Source of the DNA: Hymenobacter cellulosilyticus
Lineage (GTDB): Bacteria; Bacteroidota; Bacteroidia; Cytophagales; Hymenobacteraceae
Direction of reading: 5' to 3'
Length of the DNA stretch: 64,000 bases
Assembly (NCBI RefSeq): GCF_022919215.1
Contig: NZ_CP095046.1
Span: 186,001 to 250,000 of the forward strand
Below the pieces are notes generated by a model. That model saw only the letters and a program-made list of their open reading frames with translations, was not told the DNA's origin and made no database searches. Position numbers and translations under genes: made by a program. The first letter of the stretch is position 1. Every line of letters begins with the position of its first letter. Positions 37,538 through 47,484 of the stretch are shown here, one piece after another.

Positions 37538-40500
37538 ATGGCGGAAGCAGCACCTAAACGGCTCCAGCAGGCAGCCAAAGACCTGAATATTGGAATGGGC
37601 ACGGTCGTAGAGACCTTGGCCAAGAAAGGACATCAGGTAGAAAATAAACCTACCACGAAGCTGACTGCCGAACAGGTAGGCCTGCTGGAGAAGGAATTTG
37701 CGTCGTCGGCGCAAGACAAGATGGAGGCGACCAAGCTCACGCAGGCCAAGCGGCAGACGGAGCAGGAAGTAGCCCCAGCTCCCGCTCCCCGGCCTGAACC
37801 CGTAGCGCCGAAAGCCGTTAGCCCCGCTGTGTCCGCTCCGGTCCCCGTGGCTGAAGCGCCCAAACCCGCTGCTCCCGCCCCGCAGGCGGCACCCGTAGCA
37901 GAGGCTAAGCCAGCTCCAGCTCCTGTGGCAGCGCCAGCCGCTCCGGCTCCCGTAGCTGCAGCCCCAGTTGCGCCCGAAGCACCGAAAGTGCCGGGCCTGA
38001 AGGTGCTGGGTAAAATTGAGCTTGACTCAAAAGGCCGGCCGGTACCACCGCGTCCGGCTGCGGCTGCCCCTCAGCCCGCTCCAACTCCGGCTCCTCAGCC
38101 AGCACCGGCTCCCGTGGCCGCTGCGCCGGCTCCAGCTCCGGTTCCAACGCCCGCTCCGGCTCCTGTAGCCGAAGCCAAGCCCGAACCAAAGGTTGAAGCT
38201 GCCCCTCAGCCAGCGCCGACGCCCGTAACGGCTCCAGTTGCTCCGGTAGCACCAGCTCCCGTGGCTGCGGCCCCCGTTACGCCTGCCCCCGCTCCGCAGC
38301 CTGCCGCGCCTGTAGCTCCTACAGCAGCGCCTGAGCCAGCCGCATCTGAGCAAGCTCCTGATGGTAGCACTATCGTAGCTAAAGCCGACCAGCTGAAAGG
38401 CTTGACGGTTCTGGGCAAAATCGAGCTGCCGCTCGACTCGTCCCGCCGTGGCGGCCGGAATGCTCGTCCGGTAGCTTCATCCGATGTCCGTAAAAGCGGG
38501 CTTGGCGCTGGTGCCGGTACCGACAACAAGAAAAAACGCCAGCGCATGCCGGCCCCGGCGCACCTACTACGGGTGGACAAGGTGGTCAAGGCGGCCAGAA
38601 TACCGGTCAAGGTGGCGGCGGTGGCTATCAGGGCAACCGTCCTGCTGGTGGACAGGGCCAAGGCCCACGTCCCGGCGGGCCTGGTCAGCGCCCCGGCGGC
38701 CCCGGTCAGCGGCCCGGTCAGGGTGGGCAGAACAATGCTCCCCGCCCGGCAGCTGTAGCTAATACGCCCGAGCAGAACGACAAGCAGATTCAGGAGCAGA
38801 TCAAAGCCACGCTGGCTAAGCTCAGCGGCGGCCGTGGTGGCAACCAGAACAACCGCGCTAAGTACCGCCGCGACAAGCGGGCCGGTGGCGCGGAGGATCG
38901 GGAAGCCCAGCGCGCTCAGAACGAGCTGGACGCCAAGACCCTGAAAGTAACCGAGTTCATCTCCGCCAATGACCTGGCTTCGCTGATGGACGTTTCGGTG
39001 AATGAGGTAATTAAGGTGTGTCTGAACATGGGCATGTTCGTTTCCATCAACCAGCGTCTCGATGCGGAAGCTATTACGGTGGTAGCCGACGAGTTTGGCT
39101 ACGACGTAGAGTTCCTGTCGGCGGAGGAAGATGAAATCGACACCACTATCGAAGACAATCCCGAGGACTTGTTGCCCCGCGCCCCGATTGTGACCATCAT
39201 GGGTCACGTCGACCACGGTAAGACCTCGTTGCTTGACTACATCCGGAATGCCAGTGTAGCCAAAGGCGAAGCCGGTGGTATTACCCAGCACATCGGTGCC
39301 TACGACGTAATGACCAAATCGGGCAAGCGCGTAACTTTCCTCGATACGCCGGGTCACGAAGCCTTTACGGCCATGCGTGCCCGTGGTGCCAAGGTCACCG
39401 ACATTGCCATCATCGTGGTAGCTGCCGACGATTCGGTAATGCCCCAGACTCGGGAAGCTATCAACCACGCGCAAGCGGCGGGCGTGCCCATCGTTATTGC
39501 GATGAACAAGATTGATAAGCCCGGCGCCAACTCGGAGAAAATCCGGGAGGAGCTCTCGCAGATGAACATTCTGGTCGAAGATTGGGGTGGTAAATATCAG
39601 TCGCAGGAAGTTTCGGCCAAAACTGGTTTGGGTATCGAAGACCTGCTGGAAAAGGTATTGCTGGAGGCCGAACTGCTCGAGCTTACTGCTAACCCGGACC
39701 GTAACGCTGTAGGTACCGTAATCGAAGCCATGCTGGACAAAGGCCGGGGCTACGTAACTACCGTGCTGGTGCAAACCGGTACGCTGAAGGTAGGCGACGT
39801 GGTACTGGCAGGTCCGCACTACGGCCGCGTGAAGGCCATGACCGACCACCGCGGCAAGAAGATGAAGCAGGCTGGCCCGGCTACTCCGGTGCAGGTACTC
39901 GGCTTGACCGGTGCCCCGCAGGCTGGTGACAAGATTCAGGTGATGGAAACCGAGCGTGAAGCCCGGGAACTGGCTACCCAGCGTCAGCAGCTCTCGCGTG
40001 AGCAGAGCATGCGGACCAAGAAGCACATCACCCTCGACGAAATTGGTCGCCGTCTGGCTATCGGCTCGTTCAAGGAGCTCAACGTTATTGTGAAAGGTGA
40101 CGTGGACGGCTCGGTAGAAGCACTCTCCGACTCGCTGCTCAAGCTCTCGACGCCGGAAGTAAAGGTGAACATCCTTTCCAAGGGTGTAGGTGCCATCTCC
40201 GAATCGGATGTACTGCTGGCTTCGGCTTCCGACGCCATCATCATCGGTTTCCAAGTGCGGCCCTCGCAGAGTGCCCGCAAGCTGGCCGACAACGAGCAGA
40301 TCGATATTCGCCTCTACTCTATCATCTACAACGCCATCAACGAGGTGAAGGATGCCATGGAAGGCATGCTGGCCCCAACGGTGCAGGAAGTAGTGGTAGC
40401 CAATGCCGAGGTGCGGCAGGTGTTCAACATTACCAAGGTGGGCAGCATTGCCGGCTGTATGGTAACGGAAGGCTCCTTCACCCGCAATACCAAGGTACGG

Positions 40501-40683
40501 GTGGTGCGCGACGGTATCGTAGTACACTCCGGCGACATTTCGGCGCTGAAGCGTTACAAAGACGACGTATCGGAAGTACGCCAGGGTTACGAGTGCGGTA
40601 TTTCGATCAAAGGCTTCAATGACCTGCGCGAAGGCGACAACATTGAGGGCTTCGAAGAGAAAGAAATCAAGCGGACGCTGTAG
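37538..40683 (+). CDS. infB: Translation initiation factor IF-2, one frame break
   Basis: About 1,049 residues. IF-2 is the GTPase that places initiator tRNA on the ribosome. The start [16 protein letters not shown] at 37538 gives the usual IF2 N-terminal helix domain. A long alanine/proline/valine-rich linker (about residues 85-320) and a glycine/glutamine/proline-rich stretch follow. A break at about 38551 lies in that linker and is repaired by one base, giving [11 protein letters not shown]. The GTPase motifs are [17 protein letters not shown] and NKID; the switch region is followed by the domain II beta-barrel, and the C-terminus ends EKEIKRTL. The upstream ORF extension to 37463 precedes the promoter box and is not used. 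Confidence 0.95.
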
Positions 40684-40707
40684 TCGGCTTGAAGGTATAC
40701 AGGCAGG

Positions 40708-40739
40708 ACGCCCCAGCTGGAAACGGCTGGGGCGTTTTG
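40708..40739 (+). terminator. Terminator of the rimP-nusA-infB operon
   Basis: A 10-base stem (40708-40717 with 40726-40735) with a high-GC head and TTTTGTTTT trailing from within the right arm. Confidence 0.8.
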
Positions 40740-40740
40740 T

Positions 40741-40962
40741 TTTCCACCCCTGGGAGAAGTTTAACCCTCCCACATTCATGTGATGTAACCAGAGCCGAAA
40801 CAAAGGCGCCAGTCGCCCCTGGCCGTAACGGCAGTTGGATAGAAGATACCGGTAGTAAATATCTTGTTGTGTCCTTGCCAAAAGCCTAAATAATTAATGA
40901 GCATGATACTCAATTACCTCTAACTATCAGACGCTTAGCATTCTGGTCACATATTTATGCGA
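40741..40962. other. Intergenic, nothing recognised
   Basis: Unusually A/T-rich for this genome from about 40840 to 40960. I find no gene, hairpin or repeat that stands out. Confidence 0.4.
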
Positions 40963-40993
40963 TTGACCCTAGACGACAGCCGCAGTAATTTTG
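40963..40993 (+). promoter_or_regulatory. Promoter of the outer-membrane-like protein gene
   Basis: TTG (40963-40965), 20 bases, then TAATTTTG (40986-40993) and C. It would give a leader of about 60 bases before the ATG at 41057. Confidence 0.7.
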
Positions 40994-41056
40994 CATCAGT
41001 TCAGGAAAAAATTGCACACCTGAGCAGATTGTCCGTCCTCTTACTCCTCAGTTGCT

Positions 41057-41853
41057 ATGAAAACACTTACCACCATCCTCCTCGCAGCCACCATGACCAG
41101 TGGTACCGTATTGGCTCAAACCAAAACGCCAGCCCGAGCGGCAAGACCAGCCGGTGCTACCACCCCGGCAGCGCGAACAACCACAGCCAAGACTACGACC
41201 ACGACCAAGCCTGCTCCTAAACCTAGCGCCAAGCCCAGCACGCCGGTAGCCAGCAAGCCGGCTCCCAAACCCGAGCCTGCAGCGGTACCAGCCCCTACTC
41301 CTACTCCTGCCCCTTCGGCAACGAAAAGTGCTGACCAGACTGCCGCCGGGGAGTTGTTCCGCAAAGGCACTACTATGGCTAACCTGGGTGTGGGCTTAGG
41401 GCTGGGCTACGGATATTATGGGACCTTTAAATCGTCGCCGGCGCTTAGCTTATCGGTGGAGCACGGCGTGTTGGACGGCATCGGGCCGGGTACTATTGGC
41501 GTGGGCGGCTTGGTTGGCTACAAATCCTACCATTATGATTACCCAAGCACCAACTACAAGGCTACCTGGACCAATATTATTGTAGCCGCACGAGGCACTT
41601 ATCACTACAATATTTTTCAGAATCCAAAGCTTGATACTTACGGGGCCTGAGCGTGGGAGTACGCATTCAGAAATGGAGCGACACCTACTACGATGAAATT
41701 CCGGAGCTGAAAGGCTATTCCAGCAGCTCGACTTACCTGACCAGCGGCATTTTTGCCGGGGCCCGTTACTTTATCACCAACAATGTGGGGGCCTTTACCG
41801 AGGTGGGCTACGATATGAACTACCTCAAACTGGGGGTAACGGCCAAGTTCTAG
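41057..41853 (+). CDS. Outer-membrane beta-barrel-like protein with Ala/Pro/Lys-rich linker, one frame break
   Basis: About 265 residues. A signal peptide ending VLAQ is followed by a low-complexity linker of A, P, T and K (about residues 25-95), then a glycine-rich beta-rich domain starting MANLGVGLGLGYGYYG. A break at about 41643 (G4) is repaired by one base and continues the protein through GLSVGVRIQKW, FAGARYFITNNVGAFTEVGYD and YLKLGVTAKF. The alternating aromatic/glycine strands and the terminal phenylalanine are typical of small porin-family barrels. The positively charged linker could hold peptidoglycan. Function is not known. Confidence 0.78.
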
Positions 41854-42177
41854 CAAAGGCCTGGAGCCTGCCCTTATTATGAATAGGATGCCCAATTATG
41901 TGTGCATAGTTGCTGAAAGGTTAAACGCACGTCCTCTCGATACTCCATGCCGGGTTCATAAGCACAAAGTGCTTTAGGATAAACTAAGTAGAGTAATCTG
42001 GGATTCTGCGTTACCTCAGCCAAGATAAATCGTATGAAGGAGCAGGCACCTTGACATACTGTTGAGCACGAAGCTTCATTAAAACATAACGCCTTGGCAG
42101 TTCTCTGCGACGGCCAGGGTGCGTTACTTCTTCAGCAGCGTCGGGGGCGAACGGTGGCCCGAGGCCGTTGAAGATGC
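41854..42177. other. Intergenic, nothing recognised
   Basis: No gene-like frame is convincing: the 76-codon plus-strand ORF starting at 42119 reads through a terminator. Only a short AAGCACAAAGTGCTT palindrome near 41959-41973 stands out. Confidence 0.4.
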
Positions 42178-42210
42178 AAAAAGCCCCGTAGTGCTGCTAC
42201 GGGGCTTTTT
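42178..42210. terminator. Bidirectional intrinsic terminator
   Basis: A 14-base perfect stem (42178-42191 with 42197-42210), with A5 and T5 flanks and a five-base loop. It lies 23 bases beyond the repaired stop of the minus-strand basic protein gene and argues for that stop. Confidence 0.88.
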
Positions 42211-42232
42211 TGTTGTTCTGCAATCAGGCTAC

Positions 42233-42655
42233 CTAGAAAAACAGGAACCGGTGCTTCTTTTTGTGCTTGAGCGGCTTGCCCTTGGGTCAATGCCGGGGCG
42301 CGGCGGCTCTGACCACGCTTCTGCTGGGCCGTGCCGCGCTTGTCTTTGAACTTGCGCACGGTAAAGCCCGAGTTGCCTTTCTCGTACTGCCGGGCCGGCC
42401 CCGAGGCGCGACCAAAGCTGGTGTTGGCCGTGCCGCCCGAACGGGCTTCCAGAATTTCCAGCTGCTGGTCACGCTTCACCTCGTCGGGGTTCATGCTCAT
42501 GCGCCGCTGCATGCGGGCCACCTCCTCCCCGAAGGCTTGCGGGACGATTTGCGCGCCGCTGCCGGCTTCTGGGCCGGCTCCGACGATTGAGCCTGAGCCT
42601 GGAAAGCAACAAGGCTAGTACCCGCCAGCAGCAGAGCGGCAATCAGCTTTTTCAT
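42233..42655 (-). CDS. Small exported, highly basic protein, two frame breaks
   Basis: About 141 residues from the ATG at 42655: a signal peptide (MKKLIAALLLAGTSLVAFQAQAQ), an R/K/Q-rich middle with the phrase MQRRMSMNPDEVKRDQQLEILEAR cut across a break, then GGTANTSFGRASGPARQYEKGNSGF. Repairing one base near 42528 joins the signal peptide to EEVARMQRRMSM. A second repair near 42285 gives a lysine-rich end (GKPLKHKKKHRFLFF) whose stop lies just upstream of a terminator. Without the second repair the ORF reads through that terminator. The protein is of unknown family; net charge is strongly positive. The second repair is less certain than the first. Confidence 0.6.
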
Positions 42656-42764
42656 ACGAGGAGGAAGATGAAGAAAAAACACTTGATCGGGGCGTAAAGC
42701 AGTCGGCTCAATCCCGGGTTTGGCAGCCATGCAACCAGCGGGGTGCGAATATAGTTCAATTTGG

Positions 42765-43740
42765 TTAAAACCTATAAGTCAGGCCGATACCCAGGGTTTC
42801 CTTGAACTGAATCCGCCGTCCCCGGCTGTCAGGAACACCGTCGTCATTCTGGTCAATGGGCACTAAAACGTCGTCATCGTATACCAGGGTGGTGGTAATA
42901 CTGCTGCTGATGAATTTATTGACCTTGAAGCTAATCAGGGTTTCCCAGTTTACGTCCACATTATCGGGGTTGTGCAGGTAGTTGCTGAAGAGGTCCAACT
43001 TACTTTGAAATGTAATATTTTCCCAGATGGGCCGCCGGTACTTTACGTTTAAATACGCGCCGAGTTCCTCTCGAAACCGTTGCCCGGTACCCGAACCAGT
43101 TCTCCACGGGCGTCGCGGCGGGCGGCTTCTACCCCAAAAGCCCGGCATCGGCCAGGGTCTGGTCGGCTACTACGGTAAACTTGCCCGTGATGGGCGACAA
43201 AAACACTGACAGCTGGTCGTTGGGCTTATAATCGATGCCGACGGAGGCCAGGATAAACGCCGGGGCAAAAAAGCGGGACAGCAGCGAGTCAGGCTTTTCT
43301 ATCGAGCGGGTGGGCGTCAGCTGAGTCTTGAGGTTGGCTTGAAAGGCGTAGTAGAGCACCTTGGTAAACTGGTGTCCATACTTGGCATTCAGCTCAAGCC
43401 GGTCGTCGCTCTTGCGAATCTTGGCCTTACCGGCTTTCAGGCTGCCATACACCACGTCCAGGGAAGTGTCGAAGGTGTTATGGCCGCGACGATAGTGCAG
43501 AAACGCGTTGCCGATGCCCAGCAGTGACAACGAGCTTTGCCCACCGGGCGCCCAGTTGCTCAGGCTCACCTGGCTGAAGTTGAGCGTACCCACGCCCCCA
43601 CGCTTCCAGCCCTGCACAGTATCCGGCGCAGCGGCACTTGATTCAGAGGTTTGGGCCCGCGTAGTGGCAGCCCAGCCACTGAGCAATAACAACAGCAGGA
43701 GCCGCCGGGACCACCCGGAATTGCGGGTAAAAAGTATCAT
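42765..43740 (-). CDS. DUF3078-family outer-membrane-like protein, two frame breaks
   Basis: About 325 residues from the ATG at 43740, with a signal peptide ending TTRAQ. The early segment WKRGGVGTLNFSQVSLSNWAPGG is the characteristic DUF3078 opening, followed by beta-barrel-like strands (NTFDTSLDVVYGSLK, LELNAKYGHQF, YYAFQANLKTQL). Two breaks near 43141 and 43084 are each repaired by one base. They connect to AYLNVKYRRPIWENITFQSKLDLFSNYL and the ending LGIGLTYRF, whose terminal phenylalanine is typical of barrel proteins. DUF3078 proteins are widespread in Bacteroidota and of unknown function. Confidence 0.82.
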
Positions 43741-43809
43741 GCAGTACGGAGCTAAAAAGTAAGCCGGTCTTCCCCAGCGTGGGAAAGACCGGCCTAGGTA
43801 TATCAGAAG

Positions 43810-44232
43810 TTAGCGGTTGCGGAGGGCATCCCGGATTTCCATCAGTAACGCCTGGTCTTTGGTCGGGCCCGGGTCGGCTACGGCTACCACCACGGGCGGC
43901 TTGCGGAAGCGGTTGGCCGCCTTCACAATCAAAAACACGCAGAAGGCAATGATGAGGAAGTAGATAATGGCGTTCAAAAATAGGCCGTAGTTAATGGTAG
44001 CCACCTTAGCTGCCTTGGCCGCTTCGAGACTAGCGTACGTGTTGCCATCCAAGGGTAGGTACCATTCCTTGAAGTCGATGCCGCCGGTAGCTAGGCCCAG
44101 GACGGGCATCAGCACATCATCCGTGAGGGAAGTTACAATCCGGCCAAAAGCAGATCCGATAATTACGCCGACGGCCAGATCCAGCACGTTTCCTTTCGAA
44201 ATGAATTCCTTAAACTCAGAAACAAAGCCCAT
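43810..44232 (-). CDS. mscL: Large-conductance mechanosensitive channel MscL
   Basis: 140 residues, the usual size. The channel opens under membrane tension to release solutes after osmotic downshock. The N-terminal amphipathic helix and TM1 are seen in MGFVSEFKEFISKGNVLDLAVGVIIGSAFGRIV. A periplasmic loop of about 40 residues follows, then TM2 (NAIIYFLIIAFCVFLIVKAAN), then a cytoplasmic helix ending KDQALLMEIRDALRNR. The start at 44232 removes a non-conserved 30-residue extension. It is a single gene. Confidence 0.96.
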   Translation of the reverse strand: MGFVSEFKEFISKGNVLDLAVGVIIGSAFGRIVTSLTDDVLMPVLGLATGGIDFKEWYLPLDGNTYASLEAAKAAKVATINYGLFLNAIIYFLIIAFCVFLIVKAANRFRKPPVVVAVADPGPTKDQALLMEIRDALRNR

Positions 44233-44449
44233 ATGCTTACAGGGATTTAGGGTGGAAACAAAGAAAGTACGGCCGCTAAATATGAATTTTTGACGATACT
44301 TTGCTTTTACTATACTATTTCTCAAATATATAGTCCCCTTTTCTGAGGCTCACGGCACTCTCGCCAAACGCCGGGCGGCTGTGGGCCAAGCCCGGCAAAT
44401 TGTCGCTGAGCGGTTGGGAGCAGGCCTGAACCGGGCCGCGCTTTTGCCC

Positions 44450-44457
44450 TATCTTTG
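44450..44457 (+). promoter_or_regulatory. -7 box upstream of the crotonase gene
   Basis: TATCTTTG followed by C, 37 bases before the ATG at 44495. No well-spaced TTG is evident. Confidence 0.5.
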
Positions 44458-44494
44458 CAGCCATTCGCTCCTACTTTCCATCCCAACCTAACGC

Positions 44495-45283
44495 ATGGCT
44501 ACTTTCGAAAACCTGCTTTATGCCCTGGATTCGGCCACGGGTATCCTGACCATTACCCTGAACCGCCCCGCCAAGCTCAACGCCCTGAATGCGGCCACCA
44601 TTGAGGAAATCCGGGAGGCCACCCAACAGGCCCTCGACGACCCGGAAGTGCGCGGCATTATCCTGACCGGCAGCGGGGAAAAAGCCTTCGTGGCCGGCGC
44701 CGACATTTCGGAGTTGGCGGCCCTAAACGACATAAGCGGCCGGCGCGCCGCCGAGCGGGGCCAGGAGGCGTTCTGCATGCTGGAAGAAAGCACCAAGCCC
44801 GTCATTGCCGCCGTCAACGGCTTTGCCCTGGGCGGGGGCTGCGAACTGGCCATGGCCTGCCACATGCGCGTAGCCTCCGAAAATGCCCGCTTCGGTCAGC
44901 CCGAGGTAAACCTGGGTTTGATTCCGGGCTACGGCGGCACCCAGCGCCTGACCCAGCTCGTGGGCAAAGGCAAAGCTCTGGAGCTGCTGCTGACCGGCGA
45001 CCAAATCAAAGCCGACGAAGCCCACCGCCTGGGGTTGGTCAACCACGTGGTGCCGCTGGCCGAGCTGCTGCCCTTCTGCGAGCAGCTCATGACCAAGATT
45101 CTGAGCAAGGCCCCGCTGGCCGTAGGCTTGGTTATCGACTGCGTGAATGCCTTCTACGACAAGGAAATGAACGGCTACCAGACCGAGGCTAACTCCTTCG
45201 GCCATAGCTTCGCCTCGGAAGACTTCCGCGAAGGCACAACCGCTTTCCTGGAAAAGCGCCCGGCCGTGTTTAAGGGCCAGTAA
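44495..45283 (+). CDS. Enoyl-CoA hydratase/isomerase (crotonase) family protein
   Basis: 262 residues. Crotonase landmarks are LNRPAKLNALNAATIEEI, AGADISELAAL, the oxyanion segment AVNGFALGGGCELAMACHMRVA, and GQPEVNLGLIPGYGGTQRLTQLVGKGKALEL. Both glutamates typical of true 2-enoyl-CoA hydratases (in GCELAM and QPEVNLG) are present, so hydratase activity in fatty-acid oxidation or the crotonyl/3-hydroxybutyryl-CoA step is the best guess. The exact substrate chain length is not determinable. It stands alone with its own promoter and is followed by a perfect inverted repeat. Confidence 0.9.
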   Translation: MATFENLLYALDSATGILTITLNRPAKLNALNAATIEEIREATQQALDDPEVRGIILTGSGEKAFVAGADISELAALNDISGRRAAERGQEAFCMLEESTKPVIAAVNGFALGGGCELAMACHMRVASENARFGQPEVNLGLIPGYGGTQRLTQLVGKGKALELLLTGDQIKADEAHRLGLVNHVVPLAELLPFCEQLMTKILSKAPLAVGLVIDCVNAFYDKEMNGYQTEANSFGHSFASEDFREGTTAFLEKRPAVFKGQ

Positions 45284-45305
45284 TTCTTTTAAGACTGAAT
45301 GAAAA

Positions 45306-45342
45306 ATCAGCCGTGCTTCGCCAGAAGGTAAGCACGGCTGAT
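45306..45342. repeat. Perfect inverted repeat after the crotonase gene
   Basis: The 13-base arms 45306-45318 and 45330-45342 are exactly complementary around an 11-base loop. It probably acts as a terminator although no T run follows; it starts only 15 bases before the next gene. Confidence 0.65.
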
Positions 45343-45356
45343 TAGCGAATAACTGC

Positions 45357-46862
45357 ATGAGTATAGCAAAGAGGCTGGCCAGCCAGACGGCTGTGTACGG
45401 CATCAGCAGCATCGTGGGACGCGTGTTGTCCTACCTGTTGGTCCCGATTTACACGGCCCGGTTTGCGGCGGCAGAGTACGGCATCGTCACGGGCCTGTAC
45501 GCCTACGTGTCGTTTCTGAACGTGGTGTTTACCTACGGCATGGAAACCACGTTTTTCCGGTTTGCCAACCGTGCTGGGGCCGACCGCAAAGAGCTTTACG
45601 ACCGGGTGATGACCTTGCTGCTGCTCAGCAGCGCTGCCCTTACGGTGCTAATGGCCTTGCTGGCCCGGCCCCTGATGCGCCTGCTCGACCTGCCCCCGGG
45701 CCAGGAGCGCTACGCCATTTGGATAGCCTTGATTCTGGGCCTGGATGCCGTGGCCGCTATTCCATTTGCGCGGCTGCGCCTGGAAAACAAGGCCCGCAAG
45801 TTTGCCGGCATCCGCATGGCCAACATCCTGCTCAACGTCGGGCTCAACATCTTTTTCATCGTGTTCTGCCCCGACGTGCTGGCCGGCAAATACCTTTCGG
45901 GCCTGCAGCCGCTGGTGGCCCGCCTCTACGACCCGAGCGTGGGCGTGGGCTACGTGTTCTTATCGAACCTGGCGGCCAGCGCCTTTACCCTGCTGCTGCT
46001 GGGCCGGGAACTGACCGACTTCCGCTTCCGCCTGAACCTGGAGCCGCTGCGGCCCTTGCTCAAGTACGCCTACCCAATTATGCTCATGGGCCTGGCGGGC
46101 ATGGTAAACGAAACCCTGGACCGGATTCTGCTGCCGCTGTGGCTACCCGAGGGCTTTTATCCGGGCAAGAGCAGCCTGACGGCGGTGGGCATCTACGGGG
46201 CCTGCTACAAGCTCAGCATTTTCATGCAGCTCGTTACGCAGGCCTTCCGCTACGCGGCCGAGCCGTTTTTCTTTGCCCAGAGCTCCGACAAGAACTCGCC
46301 CCGCACGTTTGCCCTGGTATTGAAGTGGTTTACGCTGAGCTGCGCGGTGATTTTCGTAGTGGTGAGCGTAAACGTGGAAGTTTTTGGCGGCCTGTTTCTG
46401 CACCGGGCCGAGTACCGGGAAGGCCTGGGCGTGGTGCCCGTGCTACTGCTGGCCAATCTGTTTTTGGGCGTGTACTGGAACCTGTCGGTGTGGTTTAAGC
46501 TGACCGACAAAACCTACTATGGTACCTACATCGGCTTCGGCGGCGCCATTCTGACCATTGCCCTCAACTTCCTGCTGATTCCGGTGCTGGGCTACATGGG
46601 CAGCGCCCTCACCACACTGGCTTGCTACGCCATGATGGCCCTGGTGTGCTGGCGTCTGGGCGACAAACACTTTCCGGTGCCCTATCCTGCTGCCCGGCTG
46701 GGCTTGTGGCTGGCGCTGGCCTGCGGCATCGTGGCCCTGGGCTGGTATGTGCCCGTAGCCGACGCCTGGCTGCGCCACACTTTCCACGCAGCTCTGTGCG
46801 CCGTGTTTGTGGGTCTATTGGTGCTGATTGAGCAACCCCATAGGGCCGCTAGAGTCGGCTAA
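45357..46862 (+). CDS. Polysaccharide/lipid-linked oligosaccharide flippase (Wzx/MATE-like)
   Basis: 501 residues with about 12-14 hydrophobic segments. The N-terminus MSIAKRLASQTAVYGISSIVGRVLSYLLVPIYT is characteristic of the oligosaccharide flippase family, and the MVNETLDRILLPLWLP segment and the late LNFLLIPVLGYMGSALTT are also typical. It is expected to flip undecaprenyl-linked sugars across the inner membrane. Neighbours do not include a complete capsule or O-antigen cluster, although a sugar nucleotidyltransferase lies 600 bases downstream. The exact glycan is unknown. Confidence 0.9.
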   Translation: MSIAKRLASQTAVYGISSIVGRVLSYLLVPIYTARFAAAEYGIVTGLYAYVSFLNVVFTYGMETTFFRFANRAGADRKELYDRVMTLLLLSSAALTVLMALLARPLMRLLDLPPGQERYAIWIALILGLDAVAAIPFARLRLENKARKFAGIRMANILLNVGLNIFFIVFCPDVLAGKYLSGLQPLVARLYDPSVGVGYVFLSNLAASAFTLLLLGRELTDFRFRLNLEPLRPLLKYAYPIMLMGLAGMVNETLDRILLPLWLPEGFYPGKSSLTAVGIYGACYKLSIFMQLVTQAFRYAAEPFFFAQSSDKNSPRTFALVLKWFTLSCAVIFVVVSVNVEVFGGLFLHRAEYREGLGVVPVLLLANLFLGVYWNLSVWFKLTDKTYYGTYIGFGGAILTIALNFLLIPVLGYMGSALTTLACYAMMALVCWRLGDKHFPVPYPAARLGLWLALACGIVALGWYVPVADAWLRHTFHAALCAVFVGLLVLIEQPHRAARVG

Positions 46863-46946
46863 GGACAAAAAGAACTCGCGGCTTTTGGACTGGAATTCTT
46901 TTCGTCTCAATTAATCTTCCTAAACTTATCCATATCTGGTTCGGCC

Positions 46947-46954
46947 TATCTTTG
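46947..46954 (+). promoter_or_regulatory. -7 box upstream of dut
   Basis: TATCTTTG followed by C, 29 bases before the ATG at 46984. It favours that start over the in-frame ATG at 46969. Confidence 0.5.
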
Positions 46955-46983
46955 CCGCCGAATCACCTTTGCGCTGCCTGTTC

Positions 46984-47418
46984 ATGCTCATTCCCGTCAT
47001 CAACCGCTCCCACCACCCGTTGCCCGCTTACCAAACCGCCCACGCGGCCGGAATGGACGTGCGGGCCAACCTCACGGAGCCCGTTACGTTGAAGCCCCTG
47101 CAACGGGCCCTGATTCCGACGGGTCTGTATATGGAAATTCCGGTGGGCTACGAAGTGCAGGTACGGCCCCGCAGCGGTTTGGCCTACAAGCACGGCATTG
47201 GCATTGTCAACAGCCCGGGCACCATCGATGCGGACTACCGCGGGGAGCTCAAAGTACTGCTGGTCAACCTCTCGGCTGAGGACTTTATCGTGCAGGACGG
47301 AGAGCGAATTGCCCAACTGGTCGTGGCCCGCCACGAAACTGCCGAGTGGCAGCCCGTAGCCGAGCTTACCGAAACCGAGCGGGGTACCGGCGGCTACGGT
47401 AGCACGGGCAGCCGCTAG
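46984..47418 (+). CDS. dut: Deoxyuridine 5'-triphosphate nucleotidohydrolase
   Basis: 144 residues, the usual trimeric dUTPase size. It hydrolyses dUTP to dUMP, keeping uracil out of DNA and supplying thymidylate synthesis. The five dUTPase motifs can be followed: [47 protein letters not shown] and the glycine-rich C-terminal [10 protein letters not shown] that closes over the substrate. The next gene, a nucleotidyltransferase, begins 66 bases later. Confidence 0.95.
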   Translation: MLIPVINRSHHPLPAYQTAHAAGMDVRANLTEPVTLKPLQRALIPTGLYMEIPVGYEVQVRPRSGLAYKHGIGIVNSPGTIDADYRGELKVLLVNLSAEDFIVQDGERIAQLVVARHETAEWQPVAELTETERGTGGYGSTGSR

Positions 47419-47484
47419 TCCATCCAAATTGCGCTGAATACGTTTCAACACCAAAATCAACTCCTTAAAATTCTCTTTTTCGCT

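Noticed and set aside
38206..40881. Long minus-strand ORF of 891 codons opposite infB
   Set aside because: It is the antisense shadow of a high-GC gene. The plus strand has full IF-2 motifs, and the minus-strand translation is histidine/glycine/valine-rich without any domain.
42119..42349. Plus-strand ORF of 76 codons after the outer-membrane-like gene
   Set aside because: It reads straight through the strong terminator at 42178-42210 and is the shadow of the minus-strand basic protein.
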